DNA of 64,000 nucleotides from Erythrobacter sp. (GTDB taxonomy: Bacteria; Pseudomonadota; Alphaproteobacteria; Sphingomonadales; Sphingomonadaceae): the NCBI GenBank assembly GCA_019739335.1, contig CP073261.1, forward strand, positions 2,594,001 through 2,658,000. Reading direction: 5' to 3'. Below the pieces are notes generated by a model. It was not told the origin of the DNA. It did not search any database and worked only from the letters and a program-made list of their open reading frames with translations. Below are positions 15,955 through 26,800 of the stretch, piece by piece (the stretch's first letter is position 1; each line of letters begins with the position of its first letter). The translations under genes and the position numbers were made by a program.

Positions 15955-17733
15955 ATGCACGCCTATCGTACCCACACTTGTGCCCAGCTATCGAAAGCGA
16001 ACGAGGGGGAGGCGGTGCGCCTTTCCGGATGGGTGCATCGCAAGCGCGATCATGGCGGGGTGCTGTTTGTCGACCTGCGCGATCACTACGGCATCACCCA
16101 GATCGTGGCGGACGAGGATTCGCCCGCGCTGGCGCTGCTTGACGGGCTGAAGCTGGAAAGCGTCATTACCGTGGATGGCACGGTGAAGGCACGCGATGCG
16201 GCGGCGGTGAACCCGAACCTGCCGACCGGCGAAATCGAAGTCTTCGCCCGCGAAGTTACGGTGCAGAGCCACGCCGCCGAACTGCCGCTGATCGTCAATT
16301 CGGGCGAGGATTACCCGGAGGAAACCCGCCTCAAGTACCGCTTCATCGATCTGCGGCGCGAGCGGGTGCACAACAACATCATGCTGCGCAATCGGGTCAT
16401 CACCTCCTTACGCCAGCGGATGATCGCGCAGGGGTTCAGCGAATTCCAGACCCCGATCCTCGGCGCGTCCAGCCCCGAAGGCGCGCGCGATTACCTCGTC
16501 CCCAGCCGCCTGCATCCGGGCCGCTTCTACGCGCTGCCGCAGGCTCCGCAGATGTTCAAGCAGCTGCTGATGGTGGCCGGGTTCGACCGCTATTTCCAGA
16601 TCGCCCCCTGCTTCCGCGACGAAGACCTGCGTGCCGACCGCAGTCCCGAATTCTACCAGCTCGATTTCGAGATGAGCTTTGTGACGCAAGAAGACGTGTT
16701 CCAGGCCATCGAGCCGGTGCTGGCGGGCGTGTTCGCGGAGTTCTCCGGCGGCAAGCGCGTGACGGCGGCGGGCGAGTTCCCGCGCATTCCCTATGCCGAA
16801 GCGATGCTGAAATACGGCAGCGACAAGCCCGACCTGCGCAACCCGCTGCTGATCACCGATGTCTCGCACCACTTTACCCAGAGCGGCTTCGGGATTTTCC
16901 AGTCCATCGTCGGCAGCGGCGGTATGGTCCGGGCGATCCCGGCGCCGAACACCGCCGAGAAGAGCCGCAAGTTCTTCGACGAAATGAACGACTGGGCGCG
17001 CAAGGAAGGCTTTTCCGGCCTCGGCTATGTCACCCGCAAGGCGGGCGAATTCGGCGGTCCGATCGCCAAGAACCACGGTCCGGAGGAAATGGCCAAGCTC
17101 TACGCCGAACTCGGGCTGGGCGAGAACGACGGGCTTTTCTTCGCGGCGGGCAAGGAAAAGGACGCTGCCAAGCTGGCCGGGGCCGCGCGCACCCGCGTGG
17201 GCGAGACGCTGGAGCTGATCGAACCCGATTGTTTCAAGTTCTGCTGGATCGTCGATTTCCCGATGTTCGAATACGACGAGGACGCCAAGAAGGTCGATTT
17301 CAGCCACAATCCCTTCTCGATGCCGCAGGGCGAGATGGAGGCGCTGGAAACGCAGGACCCGCTCACCATCAAGGCGTGGCAGTACGATATCGTCTGCAAC
17401 GGCTACGAATTGTCGAGCGGGGCGATCCGGAACCACAAGCCGGAGATCATGTACAAGGCGTTCGAGATCGCCGGTTACAGCCGCGCCGATGTCGATGCGA
17501 ATTTCTCCGGAATGATCGAGGCGTTCAAGCTGGGCGCACCGCCGCACGGCGGCTCCGCTCCCGGTATTGATCGCATTGTGATGCTGCTGGCGGACGAACC
17601 AAACATCCGCGAAGTCATCGCCTTTCCGCTCAACCAGCGGGCGCAGGACCTGATGATGGGTGCCCCGAGCGAAGTCACGCCGCGCGCGCTGCGCGACGTG
17701 CATATCCGCACGATGGATGTTCCCAAGGATTGA
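15955..17733 (+). CDS. aspS: aspartate-tRNA ligase
   Basis: AspRS charges tRNA-Asp (and in some bacteria also tRNA-Asn) in the cytoplasm. The 592-residue protein is of usual bacterial length. It has an N-terminal OB-fold anticodon-binding domain ([12 protein letters not shown]), class II motif 1 and motif 2 ([18 protein letters not shown]), a GAD insertion domain and motif 3 ([14 protein letters not shown]). ATG 15955 (MHAYRTHTC) is preceded by GGAAAG and gives the family start; the open frame continues 15 codons upstream without similarity. I cannot tell from sequence whether it is non-discriminating. Confidence 0.96.
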   Translation: MHAYRTHTCAQLSKANEGEAVRLSGWVHRKRDHGGVLFVDLRDHYGITQIVADEDSPALALLDGLKLESVITVDGTVKARDAAAVNPNLPTGEIEVFAREVTVQSHAAELPLIVNSGEDYPEETRLKYRFIDLRRERVHNNIMLRNRVITSLRQRMIAQGFSEFQTPILGASSPEGARDYLVPSRLHPGRFYALPQAPQMFKQLLMVAGFDRYFQIAPCFRDEDLRADRSPEFYQLDFEMSFVTQEDVFQAIEPVLAGVFAEFSGGKRVTAAGEFPRIPYAEAMLKYGSDKPDLRNPLLITDVSHHFTQSGFGIFQSIVGSGGMVRAIPAPNTAEKSRKFFDEMNDWARKEGFSGLGYVTRKAGEFGGPIAKNHGPEEMAKLYAELGLGENDGLFFAAGKEKDAAKLAGAARTRVGETLELIEPDCFKFCWIVDFPMFEYDEDAKKVDFSHNPFSMPQGEMEALETQDPLTIKAWQYDIVCNGYELSSGAIRNHKPEIMYKAFEIAGYSRADVDANFSGMIEAFKLGAPPHGGSAPGIDRIVMLLADEPNIREVIAFPLNQRAQDLMMGAPSEVTPRALRDVHIRTMDVPKD

Positions 17734-17742
17734 GCACGAGCC

Positions 17743-17774
17743 AAGGGCGCGATCTATGGCGAAATCGCGCCCTT
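17743..17774. terminator. hairpin between convergent aspS and DUF2383 gene
   Basis: A perfect 11-bp stem (AAGGGCGCGAT with ATCGCGCCCTT) encloses a 10-nt loop just after the aspS stop and before the end of the opposing gene. There is no clear T tract on either side, so it may be a weak or factor-assisted terminator. Confidence 0.5.
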
Positions 17775-17795
17775 ACCTTCGCGGGATCGACCTGA

Positions 17796-18230
17796 TCAGT
17801 CGTATTGACGGGCAATCATGTCGCCGAACTTTTCACCTTCGCTGATCTCCGCGTAGCATTGCTGCACGACGCTGCGCGACTGGGCGTCCAGATTGTCATC
17901 TTCCAGGGCACTTTCGAACTTGCCCTTCAGATAGTCCTCGCCTTCTTCCACGCGTTCTGCTGCGGCTTCGTCGTCGTTTTCGAATGCATCGGCGATGCTT
18001 ATCCAGGCGCGATGCAGGCCGCCGGTGACCGTACCCTTGGTGGTCAGTTCGCCACCTTGGCGCTCGATTTCGGCGTTGAGCTTGGCGACAGTCTGCTCGC
18101 GCTGGGCGCGTCGCGTTTCGAGCGCTTGGCGAAGTGCCGGGTTTTTGGCCTTTTCGGCGGCTTTGCGATAGCCTTCGACCGAATCGAAGGTTGTGTCGGT
18201 GAGAGTTTTCAAAACCGAATTGGCGGACAT
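17796..18230 (-). CDS. PA2169-type four-helix-bundle protein (DUF2383)
   Basis: The 144-residue protein is helical, charged and ferritin-like in pattern. It starts LKTLTDTTFDSVEGYRKAAEKA and is recognisable as the DUF2383/PA2169 family of stress-associated four-helix bundles. Glu residues at spacing typical of the fold are present, but metal binding is not proven. It has a good ribosome site (AGGAGAA) and a possible EcfG promoter upstream, which points to the general stress response. It is monocistronic and convergent with aspS. Confidence 0.85.
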   Translation of the reverse strand: MSANSVLKTLTDTTFDSVEGYRKAAEKAKNPALRQALETRRAQREQTVAKLNAEIERQGGELTTKGTVTGGLHRAWISIADAFENDDEAAAERVEEGEDYLKGKFESALEDDNLDAQSRSVVQQCYAEISEGEKFGDMIARQYD

Positions 18231-18263
18231 AAAATTCTCCTCTTTTCAAATGCGTAATTCCAC

Positions 18264-18287
18264 AACGCCAGAGGAGCAGAAGGTTCC
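18264..18287 (-). promoter_or_regulatory. possible EcfG-type promoter of the DUF2383 gene
   Basis: On the minus strand, GGAAC (18287-18283) is followed after 15 nt by CGTT (18267-18264), about 35 nt before the start codon. Both half-sites match the EcfG consensus, but the spacer is 1-2 nt shorter than usual. The stress-protein context supports it. Confidence 0.4.
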
Positions 18288-18455
18288 AAAATCGGGGCAC
18301 CCACATCCCGATCACCTCATGGACAGGGAACAACGCGCTTGCGAGCAGCGCCGATCGCCAGCCCTGCGCAGCATTCTGCGCTGGCCCTTGCGCAGTGCGA
18401 TGGTGTTCATTAGGGCGAAAGGGAAATTTGAAACCCGAATCTTGAGAGGGATTAC

Positions 18456-18692
18456 ATGAGCGATATCGCCGCACGCGTGAAGAAAATCGTCGTCGAGCAT
18501 CTCGGCGTCGAGGAAGACAAGGTCACTCCGGACGCCAGCTTCATCGATGATCTGGGCGCTGACAGCCTCGATATCGTCGAACTGGTGATGGCGTTCGAGG
18601 AAGAATTCGGGGTCGAAATCCCGGACGACGCCGCCGAGAAGATCAATACCGTTGGCGATGCCAACAGCTACATCGAAGCCAACGCCGGCTAA
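18456..18692 (+). CDS. acpP: acyl carrier protein
   Basis: This 78-residue acidic protein carries growing fatty acyl chains on a phosphopantetheine arm. The attachment serine is in the DSLDIVEL motif (residue ~38). Length, acidity and helix pattern match AcpP. The ribosome site GAGAGGG precedes the ATG. fabF follows 158 nt downstream on the same strand, the usual acpP-fabF order. The gap contains a decayed inverted repeat. Confidence 0.97.
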   Translation: MSDIAARVKKIVVEHLGVEEDKVTPDASFIDDLGADSLDIVELVMAFEEEFGVEIPDDAAEKINTVGDANSYIEANAG

Positions 18693-18709
18693 TCCTGCCC
18701 CGGCTTCCG

Positions 18710-18810
18710 CTCACCCTGAGCTTGTTTTGAGCCTGCCAAAGGGGTCGTATTCCGGTACGCGGCCATAGCGCCGGGAGTTGGAACAGCAGGACTTCGACAG
18801 GCTCAGCCCC
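18710..18810. repeat. degenerate TTCGACAGGCTCAG inverted repeat between acpP and fabF
   Basis: The right arm at 18790-18810 contains GACTTCGACAGGCTCAG. The left arm at 18710-18743 contains GAGCCTGCCAAAGG, a mismatched reverse complement. It is the same repeat family as the perfect pair at 11899-11994 but decayed. It could act as a processing or attenuation hairpin between acpP and fabF. Confidence 0.6.
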
Positions 18811-18850
18811 CGCGGGTTGGGCCTGTTGTGTTTGTGGAGTGGAGAAGATT

Positions 18851-20110
18851 ATGCGGCGTGTTGTCGTTACCGGACTTGGCCTTGTCACCCCGCTTGGCGG
18901 CGATGTCGAAACCACCTGGGCAAACCTGATTGCGGGCGAAAGCGGGATCGGCACGATCACCCGCTTCGATGCCTCGGCGCAGAAATGCACGATCGCGGGC
19001 GAAGTTAAGCCTGTGGAACATCCGTGGGGATTCGATGCCGACCGGCGCGTGGATCACAAGGTCCAGCGGCAGGTCGATCCGTTCATCGTCTTCGGTATCG
19101 ACGCCGCCGGGCAGGCGCTGGAAGACGCCGGGCTGACCGACATGGATGAAGCCATGCAGCTTCGCGCGGGCTGCTCGATCGGTTCGGGCATCGGCGGGCT
19201 GCCAGGGATCGAGCTGGAAGCAGTGAACCTGCACCTCCGCGGACCGAGCCGGGTCTCCCCCCATTTCGTCCATGGCAGGTTGATCAACCTTATCAGCGGG
19301 CAGGTGTCGATCAAATACGGGCTGATGGGGCCGAACCATGCGGTGGTCACCGCGTGCTCCACCGGTGCGCATTCGATCGGTGACGCCGCGCGGATGATCC
19401 GCGACGACGATGCCGACATCATGCTGGCGGGCGGCGCCGAAGCGACCATCTGCCCGATCGGCATTGCCGGTTTCGCCCAGGCGCGCGCGCTCAATTGCTC
19501 CATGAATGACCGGCCGACCGAAGCCAGCCGCCCCTATGACAAGGACCGCGACGGGTTCGTGATGGGCGAAGGCGCAGGCGTGGTGGTGCTGGAGGAATAC
19601 GAGCACGCCAAGGCGCGCGGTGCGAAGATCTACGCCGAAGTGGTCGGCTATGGCCTGTCGGGCGATGCCTACCACGTCACCGCGCCGCACCCCGAAGGCA
19701 AGGGCGCGGAAAACGCGATGCGGATGGCGCTCAAGAAGGCCGGGCTGGGGCCGTCGGACATCGACTACGTCAATGCCCACGGTACCTCGACCATGGCCGA
19801 CACCATCGAACTGGCAGCAGTGCGCCGCGTACTGGGCGATGACCTTGGCGGCGCTTCGATGAGCAGCACCAAGAGCGCCATCGGCCATCTGCTCGGCGGC
19901 GCGGGCGCGGTGGAGAGCATTTTCTGCATCCTCGCCATCCGCGACCAGATCGTGCCACCGACATTGAACCTGCACAATCCGGATGACGGCACCGATGGCG
20001 TCGACCTGGTGCCGCTGGTGGCGAAGAAGCGCACGGTGAATGCGGTGCTCAACAACAGCTTCGGCTTTGGCGGCACCAACGCCTCACTGGTGATGAAGCG
20101 GGTCGATTGA
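18851..20110 (+). CDS. fabF: beta-ketoacyl-ACP synthase II
   Basis: FabF condenses malonyl-ACP with acyl-ACP in fatty acid elongation. The 419-residue protein has the Cys-His-His triad: C169 in TACSTGAHSIG, H310 in NAHGTSTMAD and H346 in IGHLLGGAGA. The C-terminal FGFGGTNASL is conserved. ATG 18851 is preferred over a GTG at 18839 because GGAGA lies just before it and MRRVVVTGLG is the normal family start. It is followed after 1 nt by mltG. Confidence 0.96.
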   Translation: MRRVVVTGLGLVTPLGGDVETTWANLIAGESGIGTITRFDASAQKCTIAGEVKPVEHPWGFDADRRVDHKVQRQVDPFIVFGIDAAGQALEDAGLTDMDEAMQLRAGCSIGSGIGGLPGIELEAVNLHLRGPSRVSPHFVHGRLINLISGQVSIKYGLMGPNHAVVTACSTGAHSIGDAARMIRDDDADIMLAGGAEATICPIGIAGFAQARALNCSMNDRPTEASRPYDKDRDGFVMGEGAGVVVLEEYEHAKARGAKIYAEVVGYGLSGDAYHVTAPHPEGKGAENAMRMALKKAGLGPSDIDYVNAHGTSTMADTIELAAVRRVLGDDLGGASMSSTKSAIGHLLGGAGAVESIFCILAIRDQIVPPTLNLHNPDDGTDGVDLVPLVAKKRTVNAVLNNSFGFGGTNASLVMKRVD

Positions 20111-20111
20111 G

Positions 20112-21080
20112 ATGAAGAAGCTGTTCGGGCTGGTAGCGGTCGCAGGGCTGCTGCTGGTCGCAGCGTTGGGCTGGTTCGCCTGGGGCTGGTGGGGGACTTC
20201 GGCGATGGAGGACGAAGCGGCGTTCATCGTCCCTTCGGGCGCCTCGCTCACCTCGGTGGCGCAGAAGCTGGAGGAGGAAGGCCACATCGGGTCCGCCGAT
20301 GCCTTCCTGCTGCGGGCGAAGATCCTCGGTAGCGGCGATCCGATCAAGGCGGGTGAATTCCTCCTACCGGCGGGCGCAAGCGGGGCAGCAATCCTCGATA
20401 CCTTCCAGCATGGCGAAGTCATTCGCCGCTTCGTCACCATTCCCGAGGGCACGCCTTCGGTGATCGTCTACGACATCCTGATGGCGGAAGACCTGCTGGT
20501 TGGGGAGATCCCGGTGCCGGAGGAAGGCTCTGTCCTGCCCGAAAGCTACGATTTCGAACGCGGCGAGGAACGCATTGCCGTGCTCGCGCGGATGCAGCGG
20601 GCGATGGACGATACGCTGGCCGAACTGTGGCCCAACCGCAGCGATCGTACCGTGGTGAACAGCCCGCAGGAAGCGGTGATCCTTGCCTCGATCGTCGAGA
20701 AGGAAACCGGCGTGCCGGAAGAGCGGCGCATGGTTGCGGGGCTCTATTCCAATCGCGTGCGGCAGGGAATCATGCTCCAGGCCGATCCGACGATCATCTA
20801 CCCGATCACCCGTGGGCGCCCGTTGGGTCGCCGCATCCGCCAGTCGGAAATCCAGGCGGTCAACGATTACAACACCTATTCGATGGTGGGGATGCCGCGC
20901 GGGCCGATCACCAATCCCGGGCGCGCGTCGATCGAAGCGGTGCTCAACCCGGAAGAGACCGACGCGATCTACATGGTGGCGGATGGTTCTGGCGGGCACG
21001 AATTCAATTCCACGCTGGAAGGCCACAACGCGGCAGTCGAACGCTGGTTCGCGCTGCGCCGCGAACGTGGGGAAATGTGA
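20112..21080 (+). CDS. mltG: endolytic murein transglycosylase MltG
   Basis: MltG cleaves nascent peptidoglycan strands and is thought to set glycan length. The 322-residue protein has one N-terminal membrane anchor (residues ~5-27), a LysM-like part and the YceG catalytic domain. The catalytic glutamate is in SIVEKETG (E196). The segments YSNRVRQGIMLQADPTIIY and PGRASIEAVLNP are diagnostic. It sits 1 nt after fabF and overlaps the next gene as GTGA, in the common fabF-mltG arrangement. Confidence 0.95.
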   Translation: MKKLFGLVAVAGLLLVAALGWFAWGWWGTSAMEDEAAFIVPSGASLTSVAQKLEEEGHIGSADAFLLRAKILGSGDPIKAGEFLLPAGASGAAILDTFQHGEVIRRFVTIPEGTPSVIVYDILMAEDLLVGEIPVPEEGSVLPESYDFERGEERIAVLARMQRAMDDTLAELWPNRSDRTVVNSPQEAVILASIVEKETGVPEERRMVAGLYSNRVRQGIMLQADPTIIYPITRGRPLGRRIRQSEIQAVNDYNTYSMVGMPRGPITNPGRASIEAVLNPEETDAIYMVADGSGGHEFNSTLEGHNAAVERWFALRRERGEM

Positions 21081-21616
21081 CTGGGCAGGGCGAGCGGCCA
21101 CCGGACAAGGCTTTGGCGCCGCTGATCCTGACCGGATTGCTGCCCGATGACCTGCACCGCTGGGCGACTGCCCTGCGCGATGCGCACTTCCCGCCGGAAC
21201 GCAATTTCCTCGAAGCTCATGTTACGCTGTTCCACGCCCTGCCACCAAGCTCCGAAGCCGAGGTCCACGCGCTTTGCGCCGCCATGACGCGGGATAATCC
21301 GCCGGTGCCGGCGCGGTTGCTCGGCGTCATGCCGCTGGGCAAGGGCACTGCGCTGAAGCTGGAAAGCCAAGGCATGATCGCTTTGTGGGAACAGATGCGC
21401 GAACGGTTCCATGGCCTTCTCACTCCGCAGGACGATCACCGACCACGCCTCCATGTCACGGTGCAGAACAAGGTGACGGTGGCAGAAGCCAAGGCCCTGC
21501 AAGCCGAGCTTGCCCCGCTAGTTCTGCCGCGTTCATTCACCTTTGCCGGGCTTGGCCTCTACGCCTATCGTGGCGGCCCTTGGGAGCATATCAAAAGCTG
21601 GCGTTTTCGCGGTTGA
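21077..21616 (+). CDS. 2'-5' RNA ligase family (2H phosphoesterase) protein
   Basis: The 179-residue protein carries the two HxT motifs of the 2H phosphoesterase superfamily: H48-V-T50 (EAHVTLFH) and H126-V-T128 (LHVTVQ). Family members act on 2',3'-cyclic or 2'-5' phosphate bonds in RNA; the cellular substrate here is unknown. GTG 21077 overlaps the mltG stop (GTGA), so the large open frame upstream is ignored. It is the last gene before the tRNA. Confidence 0.85.
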   Translation: MTGQGERPPDKALAPLILTGLLPDDLHRWATALRDAHFPPERNFLEAHVTLFHALPPSSEAEVHALCAAMTRDNPPVPARLLGVMPLGKGTALKLESQGMIALWEQMRERFHGLLTPQDDHRPRLHVTVQNKVTVAEAKALQAELAPLVLPRSFTFAGLGLYAYRGGPWEHIKSWRFRG

Positions 21617-21685
21617 CCGCGCGCACGCCTGCACCTAAACGGCGCGCCTTGCCTCCCGCCGCACGCGGCCAAAGGCACGTCGGAT

Positions 21686-21762
21686 GGCGGAGTAGCTCAG
21701 CTGGTTAGAGCACGGGAATCATAATCCTGGGGTCGGGGGTTCAAGTCCCTCCTCCGCTACCA
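21686..21762 (+). tRNA. tRNA-Met (anticodon CAT, elongator-like)
   Basis: A full cloverleaf can be drawn: acceptor GGCGGAG with CTCCGCT, D arm GCTC/GAGC with AGCTGGTTA loop, anticodon stem CGGGA/TCCTG around loop ATCATAA (anticodon CAT), T arm with GTTCAAG, and an encoded CCA end. The first base pair is G-T-like, not the mismatch of an initiator, so this is elongator Met. The alternative tRNA-Ile2 (CAT needing lysidine) cannot be fully excluded by eye. Confidence 0.88.
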
Positions 21763-22063
21763 TTTTAAAGACAGACCGGGCACGAGCATGGAAGGGTATC
21801 CCTTTCCTGCCCGTTGGTTGCAGCTGATTTCTCGCATGAATTCCAGCATATTGCATCAGGCTTTTGTGATTAAACACACAATCGGTTCTGAAAGGCTTGG
21901 GGTCGATCCGCCGGATTCCAAGAAAATCCGCATTCTCTCATGACAATTTGGCCAAACTTTCATGAATATGGTTTCTTGACTCTTACCAGTCGCACCAATA
22001 GCCTTCCCTAATTGGCCAACCCGGCTGGGGAGTCGGGAGCCGTCACAATCTAAGGGGGGGTGT
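21763..22063 (+). promoter_or_regulatory. intergenic region with tRNA-end hairpin and putative promoter of the TPS-CHAT cassette
   Basis: Two weak signals are visible in this 301-nt gap. A nested hairpin at ~21780-21814 (outer GGGCA/TGCCC, inner AAGGG/CCCTT) may end tRNA transcription. TTGACT at 21976-21981 with TAGCCT 17 nt later is a possible promoter about 60 nt before the tpsB start. The gap is noticeably A/T-rich compared with the genes. No ORF with family character is seen. Confidence 0.3.
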
Positions 22064-23809
22064 ATGCGGCGTAGTCTACGCTTGGCGACACTGATGGCTT
22101 GCTGCGTCTTTCCGGCGGGGCAGGCGATGGCGCAGGCTACTCCCGATCCGGGGCAGGCGGTTCCTGGCAGGGACGAAGTTGATCCGCGGATCGAAGAACT
22201 CAACCGCAACACCGCCGAAGTTGTCAGCGACGGGGCGATCGATACGCTGCCCTGCGCGCTGGACGGTTCGACCATTCCCGTTACACTGACCGAAGTCCGT
22301 TTCGAAGGCAGCGTGGCTGGCGAACCGCTGGCGCCCGAACTGGCTGAATTGCTGGCTCCGCTCGCGGTGCCTCCTTCGGGCGAGCGGCCGATTTCGGTGG
22401 TATGCGACATTCGCGATGCAGTGAACAACCGGCTCGAGGCGGCAGGTTACGTCGCGCTGGCGCAAATTCCGGCGCAGCAGATCGAAGGCGGCGTGTTGAC
22501 CCTGCGGATCGTCTCCGCGCGCTTCGTCGAAATGCGGGTGCTTGGCGAAGTCGGCGGATTCGAGGACGTAATTACCGCACGCGCCGAAGAGATCAGCCAG
22601 CTGGCCCCGCTCAACCGCCGCGAAGTGGAGCGCATCCTGCTCGAAACCGGCGATATTCCCGGCCTCGATATGACCATGTCGATCACGCCCGCGCGGACTG
22701 GCGTTCCCGGCGATGTGATCGGGGTGCTTACCGTGCAGACGCGGCGTTTCCAGGCGCTGGCGAACATCCAGAACTTCGGTTCGCCGCAGCTGGGCCGCTG
22801 GGTCGCTTCGGTGCGCGCGGAGGCATACGGGCTGACCGGCATGTCAGACCGGACAGTGCTGACCTATTCGAACTCGATCGATTTCGAGGAAATCCGCGTG
22901 TTCCAGGCTAGTCATGACTTTGCCATCAATGACAACGGCTTGCGCGCCGAACTTCGCGGCTCGGTAGCCTATTCGCGGCCCGATATCGAAAATCTCGATC
23001 TGCGTTCGCGTTCCATCATTGCCGGGTTCGAGTTGCAGCAGCAACTTGTTCGCACCGTTACCACAGATGTCTCGGTGGCGGGCGGTTTCGAATTCCTGCA
23101 GCAGCGCACAGTCATCCAGTCTGGCGATACGGCGGTGCCGTTCTCTAAGGACGACTTGCGCATTTTCTACACCCGGCTCGATGGCGAATACTTCCGCCCG
23201 CTGGGCGGTGGACGTGCGCACCGGTTGGCGGGATCGCTCGAACTGCGGAAGGGATTCGGCTTCCTCGGCGCGAGCGAGCGCGGGCAGCAGAACGGGCGTT
23301 TCTCGCCGAGCCGTTTCGATGGCGATCCGGAAGCTTTCGTAGCGCAGGCAGAAGTTTTCGGCGATATCAGCGTTGCCGGGCCGATCAGCCTGGAATTCGG
23401 CGCCTTCGCACAGTGGACGGACGAGCCGCTGCTCAATCTCGAAGAATGGACGCTGGGCAACTTCACCTATGGCCGCGGCTATGATCCGGGAGCCAATTCG
23501 GGTGACCGGGTGGTCGCCTTCCGGCTCCAGCCATCGGTGGAAGTGCCGATCAGCCGGGACTTCCGGCTCGAATTGCTTGCCTTTTATGACTGGGTGCGGC
23601 TCGACAATCTCGACGCCGGAACGGTTGAAACCGGGCGCGAAATCGCTTCGTACGGCGCGGGGTTGCGGTTCATGCTGCCGGGCCGGCTGTCGCTGGAAGC
23701 CTATTACGCCATGCCGCAGGATCCGGCGCTCAGCACCGACGATGCGCCGCCGGAAGACCGCTTCCTGCTGACCCTTTCGACACGCTTCTATCCGTGGGGG
23801 AACAACTGA
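22064..23809 (+). CDS. TpsB-type outer membrane transporter (ShlB/FhaC/HecB family)
   Basis: The 581-residue protein has a Sec signal peptide (to about residue 23, ending AMAQA). A POTRA region covers about residues 75-150, likely followed by a second POTRA to ~210. A 16-strand Omp85-type barrel occupies the rest. The loop-6 hallmark appears as YGRGYDPG (residues 469-476), corresponding to the VRGY motif, and the last strand ends in aromatic residues (TRFYPWGNN). It should recognise the N-terminal TPS domain of its partner and move it across the outer membrane. It overlaps the exoprotein gene by one base (TGATG). Two cysteines lie before and in the POTRA region. Confidence 0.92.
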   Translation: MRRSLRLATLMACCVFPAGQAMAQATPDPGQAVPGRDEVDPRIEELNRNTAEVVSDGAIDTLPCALDGSTIPVTLTEVRFEGSVAGEPLAPELAELLAPLAVPPSGERPISVVCDIRDAVNNRLEAAGYVALAQIPAQQIEGGVLTLRIVSARFVEMRVLGEVGGFEDVITARAEEISQLAPLNRREVERILLETGDIPGLDMTMSITPARTGVPGDVIGVLTVQTRRFQALANIQNFGSPQLGRWVASVRAEAYGLTGMSDRTVLTYSNSIDFEEIRVFQASHDFAINDNGLRAELRGSVAYSRPDIENLDLRSRSIIAGFELQQQLVRTVTTDVSVAGGFEFLQQRTVIQSGDTAVPFSKDDLRIFYTRLDGEYFRPLGGGRAHRLAGSLELRKGFGFLGASERGQQNGRFSPSRFDGDPEAFVAQAEVFGDISVAGPISLEFGAFAQWTDEPLLNLEEWTLGNFTYGRGYDPGANSGDRVVAFRLQPSVEVPISRDFRLELLAFYDWVRLDNLDAGTVETGREIASYGAGLRFMLPGRLSLEAYYAMPQDPALSTDDAPPEDRFLLTLSTRFYPWGNN

Positions 23810-26800
23810 TGTCCCAGAGCAAGACCCTTTCGTCGCCCCGCCTCGTCCATGGTTTGCGTCGATCGCTGCTGATCGGGACAGCGCTGACGGTATGGAGCAT
23901 TCCTGCATACGCGCAAGTTGCGCCGCCGCCCAATACTGCTCCTGTGAATACCGGTGCGGGTGGTGCGACGATTACCACCAACGCTGCAGTAGCCCCGGCG
24001 GACGATGCGCTCGGGTTCGATCGGCGGTATGAAATCGACGTGGATGGGGCAAGCCGCATCCTGACCTTCAGTTCCTACGATGTCGCCAGCAATGTCATTG
24101 TCGATTACGTCAACAATGCGGCCCCCGGCGCGCAGCTTACGGCTGTGAACAATATTTCCGCAGGCAACCCGTCCGACATCTTTGGACTTATCCGCGCCGA
24201 ATCCGATATCAACGTCTGGCTGATCAACCCGGACGGTATCGCCTTCGGTTCGTCCGGTGCCTTCAGCGGTGCCAGCTTGCTGGTGAGCACGCTGCCGTGG
24301 GACAATATCGGGCTGGCCAATCTGGCTGCGCCGAACTTTGAACGAAATGGTGGTGGTGCAGCCAGCGCGCTCGTCATCTCCCCCGGCGCATCGCTGGGGA
24401 GCACTGCGTCACCTGCCGGTGGCTCGGTGATCCTCGTCAGCGAACGGCTTACGATGGGCGGGAATATCGAGGCTACGGGCGATGTCGTGTTGGTGGGCGC
24501 GCGTGACGTGACCTTTGCCAACGTTCCGGGAAGTCCGCTCAGTTTCACCATCACTGAAGGCGTCCGAGTTAACCAGACCGCCAACGGTGTACAGGTTACC
24601 GGCTCCATAACCGGGGCGAACATCGGCGTGGCAGGTGCCGGTTTCCTGTCTGGGGGTGGTCAGAACGTCAACCAATTGGTGCTTGGAATCGGCCCTGACG
24701 CGACTCTGACCGCTACCGCGAACAATGGCGTGATCATCCTTGCTACCGCCAGTGAAGCCGGGATCACGATTGCCAATACTGCTGTCCGCGAAGACATTCG
24801 CAGCCAGGGCGATCTCGTCACCACAGGCACATCAGCGAACATCGTCGTCACGAGCGCAGACGGCGTATCGATGGCTGGCGGCAGCGCCGATGCAACCGGC
24901 GATGTCGAACTCACTACGGCTGCCGGGCAGATCAGTGGCAGCGGCGATTTCACCATCACCGGCGCCAATGTGAGCATAACCTCGCCCACGGCGATCGACT
25001 TTGATTCCACCACGTCCATCGGTACGTCCGGTTCGTTTGTCGGCGATGTCGTGATTGCTGCTCCCGGCGCGATCGAATTGGGCGACGTGTTCGCCAACTC
25101 GCTGGGAAGTTCTCTCCTTGGCGCGCTGACCGAGAACGAGCTCACGCTCGGCAACGTCACTACCACGCTGGCGCTGGACGTTATCACGTCGAACGATACG
25201 CTCACTTTTGCGAGCTTGAATTCCACCACAGGCAATGTCGATGTTGACACCGGCACCGGCAATATCGCGGGCGGGGATATCTCGGCGACCAACGTCGACG
25301 TCCAGGGCAATGCGGTTACGCTCGGCACGGTTACGGCCACTTTCGTCGTAGGTGTCACTGCCAATAGCGACCTGAACTATGGGACGCTCACCGGCACCGG
25401 CTCGAGCGTTTTCGCGACCTCCACGGCTGGGGATATCATCGGCGGTGATATCACCGCAGGAACCGGAGCGAGCCTGACGGCGAATGCCGGATCGATCGAC
25501 GTTGAGAACGTGACTGCTGGCATTGTCAGCATGTCCGCGCAGGACGAGATCGAATTCACCAGCGCCACATCATCTGTTTTCGCAGTGGGAATTATTTCCA
25601 CTTCGGGTGCAATTGCTGGCGGCGATATTGATTCGGCGACATTTGTCGATGTTGAGGGCACGCAAGTCGAACTGGGCAATGTGGATGCCATCGGGGACAT
25701 CGATGTCGGTGCGACTGCGGGGACGCTGACATTTGCCTCCCTGGAAACCACGACCGGCAATATTGCTGGCACGGCGACGGGCGCGATCCTCGGCGCTGGC
25801 GATGCCACCGCAAACAGCGGCACGGTGGCGTTCACCGGCGCTTCGCTCGATCTTGGGACCATTCTGGGAACGCAGGTAGACCTGATCGCCAATGGCGCGG
25901 GTGGCGATATCGGTTTTGTCTCGATCGATGCCGGGGCAGGCACCGTCACGATCGATTCCGATGACGGCGAAATCGTCGGCGGCGGCGATATCGTTGGGGG
26001 CGCAGTATTCCTCGCCGCCGGGGCGGGGAACAATTCGAACGACATAACGGTCGGCGATGTCACCGCGACCAGTCTTTCAAACAGCAACCTCGTCAGCGAA
26101 CTTGCGGCGCCGAATCTGACGCTGGGCAATGTCACGGTCGACAGCGCGCTCATTCTGGTGGCGAGCGACGGCGATCTCGAGGCCGGAGTGATCCGCACCA
26201 ACGGCACAAATATCGCGCTGACCGCCTTCGACACCGGCGGTGGCGGGGATCGCGGCGATGTGCTGATCGACGGCGCGTTCACCAGCCTGGCCGGAGCTCC
26301 GACCACCGGTTCGATCGGTATCTATGCTGAAGGCGATGTCGGGGTGAACATCGGTGGCAACGGGAATGGCAACAACCCCGTTCCCGAAGGCATCATCAAC
26401 CTCGAAGCGGGAGAGGATATCTCCGTGCTGTCAGATGACGGCAACATCTTCCTCGATTCAGTGATTGCAGGCGATGATATCACGCTGACCGCGCTCGATA
26501 ATAGTCAGGGCAGGGTCAGCTTCGAAAGCATCCAGACCACCGGGCAGAATATCGATACCGGAGCAGTTGTCTTCGTTGGTGGGCCGGGTGCAGCGACCTC
26601 TGTGACATTCTCTGCTGTCGAAACGATCCTCGGATCGATCACCGATATCAACGCATTCCGCTCATTCATCGGTTCCGTGACGACCGACAATTTCATCGAA
26701 AACACGCTGGAAGATCCGGCAGTCTACAAGGGCGATATCATCGCCACGGGCTTCATCCAGATCAGCGCGCCTTCGATCGTGCTCGGTAAGAACAATGAAG